This document shows, one piece after another, positions 28,009 through 36,312 of a stretch of DNA of 64,000 nucleotides. The position numbers were made by a program, and so were the translations under genes. The DNA comes from Bradyrhizobium murdochi (GTDB taxonomy: Bacteria > Pseudomonadota > Alphaproteobacteria > Rhizobiales > Xanthobacteraceae), in NCBI RefSeq assembly GCF_000472965.1, contig NZ_AXAU01000029.1, forward strand, positions 1 to 64,000. The letters are read 5' to 3'. Position 1 is the stretch's first letter; every line of letters begins with the position of its first letter. The notes under the pieces were generated by a model. It made no database searches. It was not told the origin of the DNA and saw nothing but the letters and a program-made list of their open reading frames with translations.

Positions 28009-28185
28009 ATGGCCTATTTGATCTTTGCCCGCGATGGTGCAAGCCGCATTGTATTGAAGCGAGATAGTCGGGACGGAGCCGAAAAGAAAGCGCGCGAGCT
28101 AAGGGACCTTGGCTGGTTCGATGTGCAGATACAAGAAGCCGAGCCAGCCCGAGCGACAGCCCCAAAGGGCTCGGATGACAATTGA
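28009..28185 (+). CDS. Small hypothetical protein (58 aa)
   Basis: A 58-residue protein with sequence MAYLIFARDGASRIVLKRDS, continuing through AEKKARELRDLGWFDVQIQE to a Thr/Pro-rich end. The compact beta-alpha-beta look and clean codon pattern suggest a real gene, similar in style to small proteins repeated in Bradyrhizobium genomes. Function is unknown. It has no membrane segment or cysteine. An antisense frame over the same bases looks like a shadow. Confidence 0.55.
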   Translation: MAYLIFARDGASRIVLKRDSRDGAEKKARELRDLGWFDVQIQEAEPARATAPKGSDDN

Positions 28186-28571
28186 GGTCCGCGATCAGGA
28201 CGTCTCGCGGGCCTCCAGGTCAAGCTTACGTGACAGTCGATCTGCTTAGGCGGGTCATTAATCGAGGTCCAACAAAAAGGGCGCTGTAGGACGGCCTAAA
28301 GTTACCTTTTGATGTCCCATCACGGGATGGTTGGTAGACTTTAGCGCTTGTCTCTGACTATTGATTACGGCCGTGCTATTGACGCTTCTCGCTCTTTGGC
28401 ATGCTGCGCAGTAGCTGTCTTATCCGCTCGTCACGATCCCGTTTGAGAAACTCGCGCTCGCGATGCTCGAATGCCGAGATTCCGCGCTCATGGTCGATGT
28501 CGAGGCGACGCGAGCTATCCGGCAGGCCGAGCTCCGAATTCGTTCAGATACGCCATAAGGATTATTGGTCC
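28186..28571. other. Intergenic stretch with a minus-strand coding trace
   Basis: On the minus strand, about 28380-28550 encodes LDIDHERGISAFEHREREFL and then KRDRDERIRQLLRSMPK with no start codon, a possible remnant of a charged helical protein. No family is recognised. Confidence 0.3.
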
Positions 28572-29090
28572 TTAGGACTCCAGAGCGACTTTCAAGCGAG
28601 CTTTCTCTAGACGATGCCTGAGTGCAGTGAGCCTATTAGCGAACTCACTCAGTTCGTGAAGACCGAAATCACCAAAAACAAACTCATCGAGGACTTCCTG
28701 TTGTGCAGCGACGCTAGCGAGATGCTTGTAAGTCTTGTCCGTCAGTGACATCTGGACGACCCGGGCATCGCTTGTGGAGGTCCTACGCCGCAGGAAGCCC
28801 TTCTTCTCCAGCAGCTTTGATTGGGTCGTGACGAATGAAGGGTCGACGTGCATAAATTTCGATACCACGTTGACCGGAACACCGTTTTCTCTGTCCAACT
28901 CCGCCAAGGCCATCAAGATCATCCACTGTGGTCCAGTAATGCCAAGTACATCGGCCCGGAATTGGCGAAGTTCCTCCAGACATAAATTGATCGACCTTAT
29001 TTCCCACATGAATCGCCGGACCACCTCCTGACTCTCAGCAGAGCCACTGTCGACCGCTCTTGCTAGGCTAGGCATATCCTGAGGCATCAT
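28572..29090 (-). CDS. MarR-family transcriptional regulator
   Basis: A 172-residue winged-helix regulator. The N-terminal dimerisation helix includes VVRRFMWEIRSINLCLEELR. The recognition region is VNVVSKFMHVDPSFVTTQSK (residues ~73-92), followed by the wing LEKKGFLRRRTSTSDARVVQ with the typical S-x-x-D-x-R. Members sense phenolics or other small ligands and repress adjacent operons. Nothing diverges from it within 1.5 kb, so its target may have been lost or lie elsewhere. Confidence 0.85.
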   Translation of the reverse strand: MMPQDMPSLARAVDSGSAESQEVVRRFMWEIRSINLCLEELRQFRADVLGITGPQWMILMALAELDRENGVPVNVVSKFMHVDPSFVTTQSKLLEKKGFLRRRTSTSDARVVQMSLTDKTYKHLASVAAQQEVLDEFVFGDFGLHELSEFANRLTALRHRLEKARLKVALES

Positions 29091-30652
29091 ATGTCAGCAG
29101 TTCATCCGTTGGTTCGTTCCCCCTAGCGCAGATTAAGAATATGGACAATGCTGTCCGCGCGAACCCACAGCGCGCCCAGATCGTTCGGGCACTCGGCGAA
29201 CTTCCGGATCACCTTGGCGTCACTGCAATCGAAAACCGGGGGCGGGGTTGCCGCGAGCAAAGTAGGCAATTCGGTGTGGTGAAATCGGTCGAGAAAAGCG
29301 CGGAAGCGCAGAATTTATTCGCCGACGCCGGACGCATTGCATTAATCAATATCGATATCTCGTTACTGTGCACGGCCAAGCGTAACCCCTGTTTCACGAG
29401 CCCGACTGTTTTTGGTGTCGGCAAATACAATCGCGCGGTCAAACCCATCTCAATCTGCGAAACGGCATAGGAGTGGGACATGGCTAGGTACTCCTACCGC
29501 GGCACGCCGCAGATGCGATCGCAGGGCGCATTTCCAGCCCCAGCGTCATGTCGGCGGATGGAAGCCCTGAACTGGGCGCGCGTTTCAATCGAGCGTATCG
29601 ACAACCTATGCCGCTGGAGAAGGCACGAGAGGAATTCCCCGACGCATACCGAAGGCTGACGACTTCGCCACGCTTCATATTTTTGTCGGTCCGGAAGATC
29701 TACAATTCGAGTGTGGCCAGCCACTTCGAGTGCTTTGGCTCCAGCGGGGAAGCTGGCTGCGCGCCCAAACGCGGAGGAGCAGGCTGCACGGCCGCCGAAG
29801 CGGCTCAGCACGAAGTACTTTGCCTGACCGCATTGCGATTCAACCAACGGCGAACGATCAATTCGCTTGGCCGCCCCTTGCTAGCTCTTTTACGCTTTAC
29901 ACGTATGAATGCCCGCGATTTTGCTGAATGCAAAAAAAAGCCCGCGCGAACTTTACACACGGCCAGTCAGGGAGGAAACGCCCCATGGGCCTCTGAACCA
30001 GAGCTCCAGAAACGAATGATCGCATAACGATTTTCTGGCGTCGCTTGGCGGAGAATCTCGCTCATGTTTTGCATCTTTCGCGCAAAAATGACCAACTGAT
30101 CGCAGCTATCCCTCGAAAGCATCGTACGATATGACAGTTTGCGCTACATCGGCCGCAAATTGATGTCCCGTTAATCGGAATCTAAACAACGCAGATTGCG
30201 TTCGGGTAATCGCGCGTGCTCCTAGCCTGCGAGTTCAGGATTTCGAAATCAGTCTAAAATTGATTTGCCGGTCGTTATCGACCGAACGAAGCAGGTCAAC
30301 TCTCGTTAGCTCAATATGTATAAGCCCCCCGGTCGGACGCGCTAACCACTGCGCCGGGGGCATAAACATTGGTGTCGCGTGAAGGGGTTCGAATTTTTGA
30401 GTAAGCTCGTTTCGAGTTTTAGTTTGAATCCACTTCACATTGCAACGACGCACAGCAGCAATCGCAAGATCAACTTAATTCTGTCACAACACGCCCACGT
30501 TGAACGCGTATCTGCGGCGTGCTGCATCGCTGCGCGCGAGTGGAATGCTCTGCTGCGTTGAATACGCTGAACACGCAGACCGGTGCCTCTGCGCAAGCAA
30601 CCGAGCCACCAGGCAGCAAGAGAAACTGCGAAGAAAGAAAGAGGAGCTGTAG
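29091..30652. other. 1.5-kb region without a supported gene
   Basis: Open frames on both strands (for example around 29141-29470 and 29548-30027) overlap each other and show no recognisable motif. The region also carries a tRNA-like half structure near 30324-30361 and the presumed promoter of the RTX glycosidase. I cannot support any protein here. Confidence 0.4.
30324..30361 (-). other. tRNA-like 5' half structure or hairpin
   Basis: In minus sense the sequence begins GCCCCCGGCGCAGTGGTTAG and continues CGCGTCCGACCGG, matching the layout of a tRNA acceptor strand and D-arm (GCGC-loop-GCGC). No matching anticodon or T-arm follows. The same bases also form a GCCCCC/GGGGGC hairpin with the adjacent run. 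It could be a tRNA fragment left by an integration event or a plain hairpin. Confidence 0.25.
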
Positions 30653-32959
30653 ATGGCCGGCGTATTTCCTGTTCAAGGATTTGGATTCCTCTCAAACTAC
30701 AATGGCGCATTCGTCGCGAGTTCCGCGCAGGCTGCCATGCAGGCGATCGCGGGCACCAATGCAAACTCGATCGAACTCGCTCCGCGGCTGTTTATGCAAA
30801 CCAGGACGTCGAGTGACGTCTTCGCCGATCCCAACAAGACCGAGAGCGACGCCAATATTCTGCAGGCCATTGCAAATGCGCAGGCGCTCGGCCTTTCGGT
30901 CACGCTGAAGCCTATGGTCTCGGCCCTCGATGGCTCGCTTGCATACGTGCTCAATCCGAGTGATCCCGCCGCTTTCTTTGCTTCCTACAAGAACCACCTG
31001 GTTCGTATGGCTGGAATCGCCGAACAAGCAGGCGTCAGCATGCTTGTGATCGGCAATGAGCTGGGCAAGCTCTCCGGCCCAGAATACCTAAGTTATTGGG
31101 TCGACCTCATTGATTCAGTACGCGCTGTGTTCCACGGCGAGATCACTTATGCCGCCGCAACCGACGAAGCCATCAATGTCAGCTTTTGGGACAAGGTTGA
31201 TGTCATCGGAATCAATGCTTATCCGCCGCTGACGACGAAAACGGACCCGACCGTCGAGGAGATGGTCAATGCGTGGAACAGCATGTCCACGGACGACTAC
31301 TGGGCGAAGGTGATGAACCACATGTCGCCGGTCGACTTCTTCCACTCCCTTGCCCTGCAGTATGACAAGCAGGTGTTCTTCACTGAAACCGGCTATCGCA
31401 GCGTCGACGGAACCAATATCAGTCCGGGCGGCTGGGCCGAAGGCACGACGCAGGACGTCCAAGAGCAATACGATGCCTTCAACGCCTTCTTTCAGGTGTG
31501 GGGATCGGAAGGCGGAAGCTGGTTCAGGGGCGCGTCGATCTGGAACTGGGACACGAACAACAAATACTCGCCGATCGGCTACTCACCGCAAGGCAAGCCT
31601 GCGCAGCAGTTGATTACTGAATGGTACGGAGGACAGCACCAGCCGCCCGGCCAGAATCTGACGGGTTCTCCCTCCGCGGATCTGATGGATGTCGGCGGCG
31701 GCAATGACGTGCTGTCGGGTGGGGTCGGCAACGACACAATCAAGTCAGGCGGCGGCGACGACATCATTACCGGCGGCCCCGATGCAATTCCGAAGCTCAC
31801 GCAGACCACCGTCACCGTGACGGGCTACGGCTCCGTCGTCGACGGCGTCGGCGCCAAAATGCAGCTCCTGATCAACGGGCAGCAGGTCGGCAACACCGTC
31901 GAGTTCCGCGGCGCGACCGACGCATCAGGCTTCCAGACCTTCACATTCACCTTCGCCAACCCGGCGACAGTCTCCAGTCTCGATCTCGCGTTCATCAACG
32001 ATATCGCCAACGCCAATGGTGACCGCAACCTTTACATCAAGGACATTACGGTCAACGGCGAGCATCTTTCCGCCGCCGACGCCGTCAATCCGAGCTCGCC
32101 GAGAACGTGGAATCTCTATCAGAACAAATCCATCCACTACGACATGACCGCGCACCAGGACCTGTTCTTCGGCTCATCGACGGACAATGACAACCTTGAC
32201 GGAGGAGCCGGCAAGGATGTGATCAACGGCGGCGCCGGGACGGACATGATCCAGGGCGGTGCGGGCAACGACACCATCAACGGTGGTCCGGGCGCGGATG
32301 TGATCCACGGCGGCGCGGACGCCGACACGATCAACAGCGGCGCCGGCATCACCACCGCGACGGATCAACTTTACGGCGATGACGGCAGCGACATCATCAA
32401 AGCCTCGACCGGCGACACCGGCGCCATGCTCGACGGCGGCGCCGGCAAGGACCAGCTCTATGGCAGTTGGGCAGCCAATGTCATGAATGGCGGTGATGGA
32501 AACGATTATCTCTCCGGTAGCGGCGGACTCGATACCATGCACGGCGACGCCGGCGATGACCAGCTGAAAGGCGGCACCGCGGCAACGCAAATGTCTGGCG
32601 ATGACGGCAATGACAGCCTGCAGGGCGGTACGGGCAACGAGTTCCTGTATGGCGGCAGCGGCAACGACCGCCTGACCGGTGGCGGCGGCAACGATTATCT
32701 GGCCGGCGGGTCCGGCAATGATACGTTCGTTTTTGCTGCCGGCTTCGGCAAGGACACAGTCGCCGACTTTCAGAACACCGATGGTGTCCAGGACCTCATT
32801 CAAATCGACAAGACGGTGCTTGCCGATTTCAATGCCGTGCAATCGCACATGATCGAGAGCGGCACCAGCGTCGTGATCACCTTAGACGCTAACAACACGA
32901 TTGAGATCAAGAATACGACCGTGGATCAGCTCCACGCGAGCGATTTCTGGGTCATCTGA
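30653..32959 (+). CDS. GH113-like glycosidase with CBM and RTX repeats
   Basis: A 768-residue, probably secreted enzyme. Residues ~5-325 form a TIM-barrel glycosidase of GH113/GH5 style. MLVIGNELGKL places the acid/base at Glu136, and VFFTETGYRS places the nucleophile at Glu245, with a conserved DVIGINAYPP strand. Residues ~375-475 form a beta-sandwich resembling calcium-dependent xylan-binding modules (TVTVTGYGSVV...NLYIKDITVNG). Gly/Asp nonapeptide repeats (GGxGxDxhx) occur at ~345-375 and ~505-715. The C-terminus ends with an uncleaved type I secretion-like tail. There is no signal peptide, which fits export by a type I system, although no such transporter lies nearby. Beta-mannan or a related hemicellulose is a plausible substrate. 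An AAAGAGGAGCTG ribosome-binding site precedes the start. Confidence 0.8.
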   Translation: MAGVFPVQGFGFLSNYNGAFVASSAQAAMQAIAGTNANSIELAPRLFMQTRTSSDVFADPNKTESDANILQAIANAQALGLSVTLKPMVSALDGSLAYVLNPSDPAAFFASYKNHLVRMAGIAEQAGVSMLVIGNELGKLSGPEYLSYWVDLIDSVRAVFHGEITYAAATDEAINVSFWDKVDVIGINAYPPLTTKTDPTVEEMVNAWNSMSTDDYWAKVMNHMSPVDFFHSLALQYDKQVFFTETGYRSVDGTNISPGGWAEGTTQDVQEQYDAFNAFFQVWGSEGGSWFRGASIWNWDTNNKYSPIGYSPQGKPAQQLITEWYGGQHQPPGQNLTGSPSADLMDVGGGNDVLSGGVGNDTIKSGGGDDIITGGPDAIPKLTQTTVTVTGYGSVVDGVGAKMQLLINGQQVGNTVEFRGATDASGFQTFTFTFANPATVSSLDLAFINDIANANGDRNLYIKDITVNGEHLSAADAVNPSSPRTWNLYQNKSIHYDMTAHQDLFFGSSTDNDNLDGGAGKDVINGGAGTDMIQGGAGNDTINGGPGADVIHGGADADTINSGAGITTATDQLYGDDGSDIIKASTGDTGAMLDGGAGKDQLYGSWAANVMNGGDGNDYLSGSGGLDTMHGDAGDDQLKGGTAATQMSGDDGNDSLQGGTGNEFLYGGSGNDRLTGGGGNDYLAGGSGNDTFVFAAGFGKDTVADFQNTDGVQDLIQIDKTVLADFNAVQSHMIESGTSVVITLDANNTIEIKNTTVDQLHASDFWVI

Positions 32960-33083
32960 TAACTGACCCCGAAAGATGGAAGAGACCCTTCTTAATCATG
33001 CAAGGACATTGTCTTCATTGCCTACGCCGCGCATGACGATCTTCAAAGCGTCGTCAGGCAGAGGCCGCTGGAGCGCCCTGGCT

Positions 33084-33924
33084 TCATCCCACGTGGCGTG
33101 CATCCAATGTCGCGCTCTTCGTCAGTCGTCGAGATGACCGGCATTGCCTTTGGGTGGATAGGATCGACGATTGCGTTCGGTCACTCGTAAGAAATCCGGA
33201 GACCAGATGAGGCCCGGGAATCGGCTTCGATTTCGTGCCGAGATCGCTTTTGAACTCGATCCATATCCCGGCAAAGCGGGTCAAGCGGCCGATCGTCATT
33301 GATCGATTCATCTCTACTGCAGAACGGCCGTCTAACCCCAATCCACTGATCGTTCGCGGCCGTTCTGGTTCCGATTGCGACCGGATCGAAGGCGAGCTTA
33401 GCGCCGGAGTCTTCAACGACGTCGATAAGACTGCAGTCTGCCGCGGCCAGACCGAAGAAGGATCGAAAATCTTGAGCTCCTGCGGCGTCGCCAACAGTCG
33501 CCGCCGAAGCAATGAACGGACGAGCTGTCCCTTCCAGCAACGCGGCGACCAGTCCGTTCCGCTCCCGGCGACGATGAGCATCAACGGCTCACTCACCCGT
33601 CGGGCTATCCGCAAGAGCGTCGCCGAATCGAGATCGCTCATCTCGGCGACGCCGTCGGGATGGGAGTGCCAGTCGCCGAGATAATCCAAATCGCCGCCGC
33701 TTGCCTCGAAGGCGTGGTTGATTTCCGCCACCTGCCAGTTGTGATCCGGCAGGAAACAATGGCGACCGTGAAGGGCGAGGGGGCCGGGGGCCGCGCAGAT
33801 CGACGATGATACGATCCTCGCCTGAACGCCAGCCCAGAAGGATCCCTCCGTTCTCCAGGGGCGACAAATCCCGCGCGCATTCGACCATCGATTGCATCAC
33901 GCGCGAGGACAGCCACACGATCAT
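33084..33924 (-). pseudogene. JAB/JAMM-type isopeptidase, frameshifted
   Basis: The start MIVWLSSRVMQSMVECARDL at 33924 overlaps the stop of the E1 gene by 4 bp (ATGA). The JAB domain begins with ENGGILLGWRSGEDRIIVDLR. The frame then breaks in a C/G-rich run near 33778-33792, where one extra base separates RGP from GPLALHGRH. The downstream frame restores the metalloprotease motif YLGDWHSHPDG followed by SDLDSATLLR (His-x-His and Asp zinc ligands present) and ends with LRRRLLATPQELKIFD. In related systems the JAB protein removes ubiquitin-like modifiers or processes their precursors. A base-calling error in the GC run could make an intact gene look broken. Confidence 0.7.
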
Positions 33925-35189
33925 CGACTGGCTCCGCAGCATTTTGGGTGAGGTGGGCAGGGGTGTGCCTCCCAACGGGGCAGGGTCCTCGATCTGTCTT
34001 CGTTCTTGAGCGTCAGTACGGCAACGGTCCAACCGCCGGGATCGTAGTTTCCCTCCGAGAGCAGTCCGACCGCCGTACGAACGATTTCGAGCGAGATCTC
34101 CTGTAGGTCGAAGCCGCCGCCGGTGAATGTCGGGGCATTGCAGCCGACCGGAATCACCATGCCGGCGTTGTCGACCCGTGGCTCGGGTATGCGCTTGTCC
34201 TTCCAGTGCTCGTTGAGGCAGACGAAGCAGCCTTCGGCGTCTGGCAGAAAACGCGCGACCAGGCCGCCTGCAACCCCATGTGTCGCGTGACCGACCACGT
34301 AAGGTACACCGAACCGCTTGCAGTAGTGTGACAGGGCAAGCTGTACTTCTTCCGATGCGGAAGCGTCGACCACCACATCCGCGCCGCGCAGCGCCTGGAA
34401 GACCGGCGCCAGCACGTTGCCGGGGTCAGGCGGGATCGCGGCGGCATTGGTGGTTGCCTCGCCGAGACGCCCGGGAATGAAGCACGCTTTCGTCCATGGA
34501 TAGTTCTCGGCGATGAAGTTCGCGAGAGCCGCGGCCTTGCCTCTTCCCCAGGCCGAGCGACCCAGCGGCCAGCGCAGGCTGTTGCCCGGTTGGACCACGT
34601 CGAAATCAAGAAAGGTGACTTCTCCGACGCCGGCGCGCGCCAGTTCTAGGCCGGAGAAGCTTCCGATCGCGCCGGCCCCGACGACGACGGCCTTCTTTGT
34701 CAGAAGCGATTTGGCGATGGGCAGTCGTGAAAAGACGTCGTCCTTTCCGGCGCGCTCGCCGAGCACCAGCCGCGGCGCACCGGCAGTCCTTCCGTCCGCA
34801 AGTGCAGGCCGGGTGACCAGGAACAGCCATCCCGCGCCGTTCTTCTTAGGGCCGTACTTGACCTCCTCCGGAAACGCGATGCCGGTGGTCGAGAGGGGGC
34901 CACGCGCCGCCTCGTTGACTTTGCGCACGCTGGCCGGCTGCATCACCGCCTGGCGCGCAAGTTCTGCTTCGGCAAGCCGGAGCAACTCGCGCGCATCGGT
35001 GGTCGCGGGCGGAGTGAACTTGACCCATCGACCGGTGAGCACCTGAGCGTCGCGTGGCTCCGTCGGAAATCCGAACCGTTTTCCGATGGCCGCGCCGCTG
35101 CTGGTCTTCAGTTGCCGCAGCATGCCTTCAAACGCGGCCTGGTTCGTGTTGCTGAAAGCGACCCGAGCAGACCACCTCCAGCAGCCCAT
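33921..35189 (-). CDS. E1-like ThiF-family activating enzyme
   Basis: A protein of about 422 residues. An N-terminal domain of ~120 residues of unknown fold is followed by the ThiF/E1 adenylation domain. The nucleotide motif is AVVVGAGAIGSFSGLELARA with the acidic FLDFDVVQPGNSLRW, and DVVVDASASEEVQLAL comes later. Zinc-type cysteines occur as CFVC and in the C-terminal CPPHPKCCG. The start at 35189 overlaps the end of the E2 gene. Proteins of this class adenylate the C-terminus of a ubiquitin-like protein or another target and pass it to an E2. With the E2 upstream and JAB downstream it forms a eukaryote-like conjugation cassette. Confidence 0.8.
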   Translation of the reverse strand: MGCWRWSARVAFSNTNQAAFEGMLRQLKTSSGAAIGKRFGFPTEPRDAQVLTGRWVKFTPPATTDARELLRLAEAELARQAVMQPASVRKVNEAARGPLSTTGIAFPEEVKYGPKKNGAGWLFLVTRPALADGRTAGAPRLVLGERAGKDDVFSRLPIAKSLLTKKAVVVGAGAIGSFSGLELARAGVGEVTFLDFDVVQPGNSLRWPLGRSAWGRGKAAALANFIAENYPWTKACFIPGRLGEATTNAAAIPPDPGNVLAPVFQALRGADVVVDASASEEVQLALSHYCKRFGVPYVVGHATHGVAGGLVARFLPDAEGCFVCLNEHWKDKRIPEPRVDNAGMVIPVGCNAPTFTGGGFDLQEISLEIVRTAVGLLSEGNYDPGGWTVAVLTLKNEDRSRTLPRWEAHPCPPHPKCCGASR

Positions 35190-35712
35190 GCGGCGCCGGC
35201 GGCAACGGAGCATGACCGTCGAATAGGATGACCGAATCCTCCTCGGAGGCTCCCGCGAAGTACGGCATTAACGGATCGGCGGCCTGCTCCTCGAGCTTAG
35301 CTGCATCGTCCCAGCGACCCTCCTTTCTTGCGGCGAGGGCGCGCAGGAGATGGTTCAAGCGCTCCTGGACAAAGGCCGCGACGAGCTGGTTGGAGTCCCA
35401 CTGTCCCGATTCCTGCGTCAGCAGGCACAGCTCGCGGCTGAGGGGGTTTTGATGCCGCTCGAAGCTCTCGTTCGGCGCAGCCACCGCGGGGCGACAAAAG
35501 GGGTGCAGCGGAGAATACCCGATGCGCAACAGCATGGGGACGGACTGTCCATCCACCGGCCAGTCCGCTTCCAGGATCAGGATCCCGTTTCCCTTGTGAA
35601 TAGTTCGGGGCGCAATGCCGAGCCGTGCGAACTCCGCCAGCTCGGCATCAAGAACCTCGGGCCAAATCGTCCACCAATCCTCGTCGGCGCGGGGCTCGCT
35701 GTGCTTAGCCAA
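35128..35712 (-). CDS. Prokaryotic E2-like conjugating protein
   Basis: A 194-residue protein from a TTG start. The segment LLRIGYSPLHPFCRPAVAAP, then SFERHQNPLSRELCLLTQES, has the layout of bacterial E2-like proteins found with E1 and JAB genes: a conserved HPF strand, then the proposed catalytic Cys96 after an RHxNP turn. The C-terminal half is helical and ends DGHAPLPPAPHGLLEVV. It starts 2 bp after the micro-ORF stop and overlaps the E1 gene, so all four genes are coupled. The family call depends on the motif order and the operon and was not checked by structure or profile. Confidence 0.7.
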   Translation of the reverse strand: MAKHSEPRADEDWWTIWPEVLDAELAEFARLGIAPRTIHKGNGILILEADWPVDGQSVPMLLRIGYSPLHPFCRPAVAAPNESFERHQNPLSRELCLLTQESGQWDSNQLVAAFVQERLNHLLRALAARKEGRWDDAAKLEEQAADPLMPYFAGASEEDSVILFDGHAPLPPAPHGLLEVVCSGRFQQHEPGRV

Positions 35713-35714
35713 GC

Positions 35715-35840
35715 TTAGCCTACAGGACGATGTCCGGGCGGCGAACTCGGGCGCGGCGGGCCTTTGCCCGGTGTCTCGCTGGGCGGGCCAGGCGGCACGT
35801 CGGGATGCTCCGGATGTGTTGGATGGGGCGGTTTAGCCAT
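35715..35840 (-). CDS. Pro-rich 41-aa micro-ORF heading the E2-E1-JAB operon
   Basis: MAKPPHPTHPEHPDVPPGPP and a similar second half, ending GHRPVG. It lies two bases before the E2 start and is led by GAAGGAATTCACG, which could serve as its ribosome-binding site. About a third of the residues are proline. It is too short for a beta-grasp ubiquitin-like domain. Its C-terminal Gly and its place at the head of the operon suggest it may be a target or modified peptide of the system, but this is speculation. It could also be a leader peptide for translational coupling. Confidence 0.45.
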   Translation of the reverse strand: MAKPPHPTHPEHPDVPPGPPSETPGKGPPRPSSPPGHRPVG

Positions 35841-36312
35841 TCGTGAATTCCTTCTCTGCTTGCTGTCACGCTCGGCGCCGTGGCGCCGAGTAGGGGACCT
35901 ACTTTGCCCCGATTAGGAGACACACTTGTGGGGGACGTACTTTGCCCGTCGCCGCAACCTCACGCCAGTCGGCAAAATCGAGACGACCCGCTTGTGGATC
36001 CGCGATTGTCACAATTCAAGCAAATGCCTCCGCAATCCACGGGAAAAATTGCGTGCCCGCGGGAAGCGCAGCCAAGGAGGTTTCGATTCTCGCTTATTGC
36101 CGGAGCCCGGAAGATCAACGAAGCAAAGCGAGAGCAGGGCCTATCTGTAGGCCGAGTTCAAACGCTCAATTTCTTTCAGTTCTAGTTTGCTGCCCTGGAG
36201 CAATCGACTGATGATCTCCGCCCTAACCCCCCGCCGAGCCACCAAATGGCGGGCTCTGAAAAGAAAACGCTCCAGCGATCGTCAGGGCTTTCTTATATCG
36301 GATTGAGATGCG
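35841..36312. other. Region upstream of the conjugation operon
   Basis: Contains a perfect CTCGGCGCC/GGCGCCGAG hairpin near 35871-35890 and the two direct repeats below. Minus-strand fragments such as GSKLELKEIERLNSAYR near 36135-36185 look protein-like but are short and broken. No intact gene. Confidence 0.4.
35893..35948 (+). repeat. Two 18-bp direct repeats, 38 bp apart
   Basis: GGGGACCTACTTTGCCCC at 35893-35910 and GGGGACGTACTTTGCCCG at 35931-35948 differ at two positions. Repeated end motifs of this kind occur at the termini of IS21-type elements, but no transposase is adjacent. They may instead be regulator sites for the E2-E1-JAB operon. Confidence 0.6.

Noticed and set aside
29141..30027. 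Open frames considered as genes
   Set aside because: Overlapping frames on both strands, no motif, no ribosome-binding site and no consistent codon pattern.
31680..32720. Dense Gly/Asp repeats resembling a repeat array or CRISPR
   Set aside because: They are in-frame RTX nonapeptide repeats of one protein, without regular spacers.
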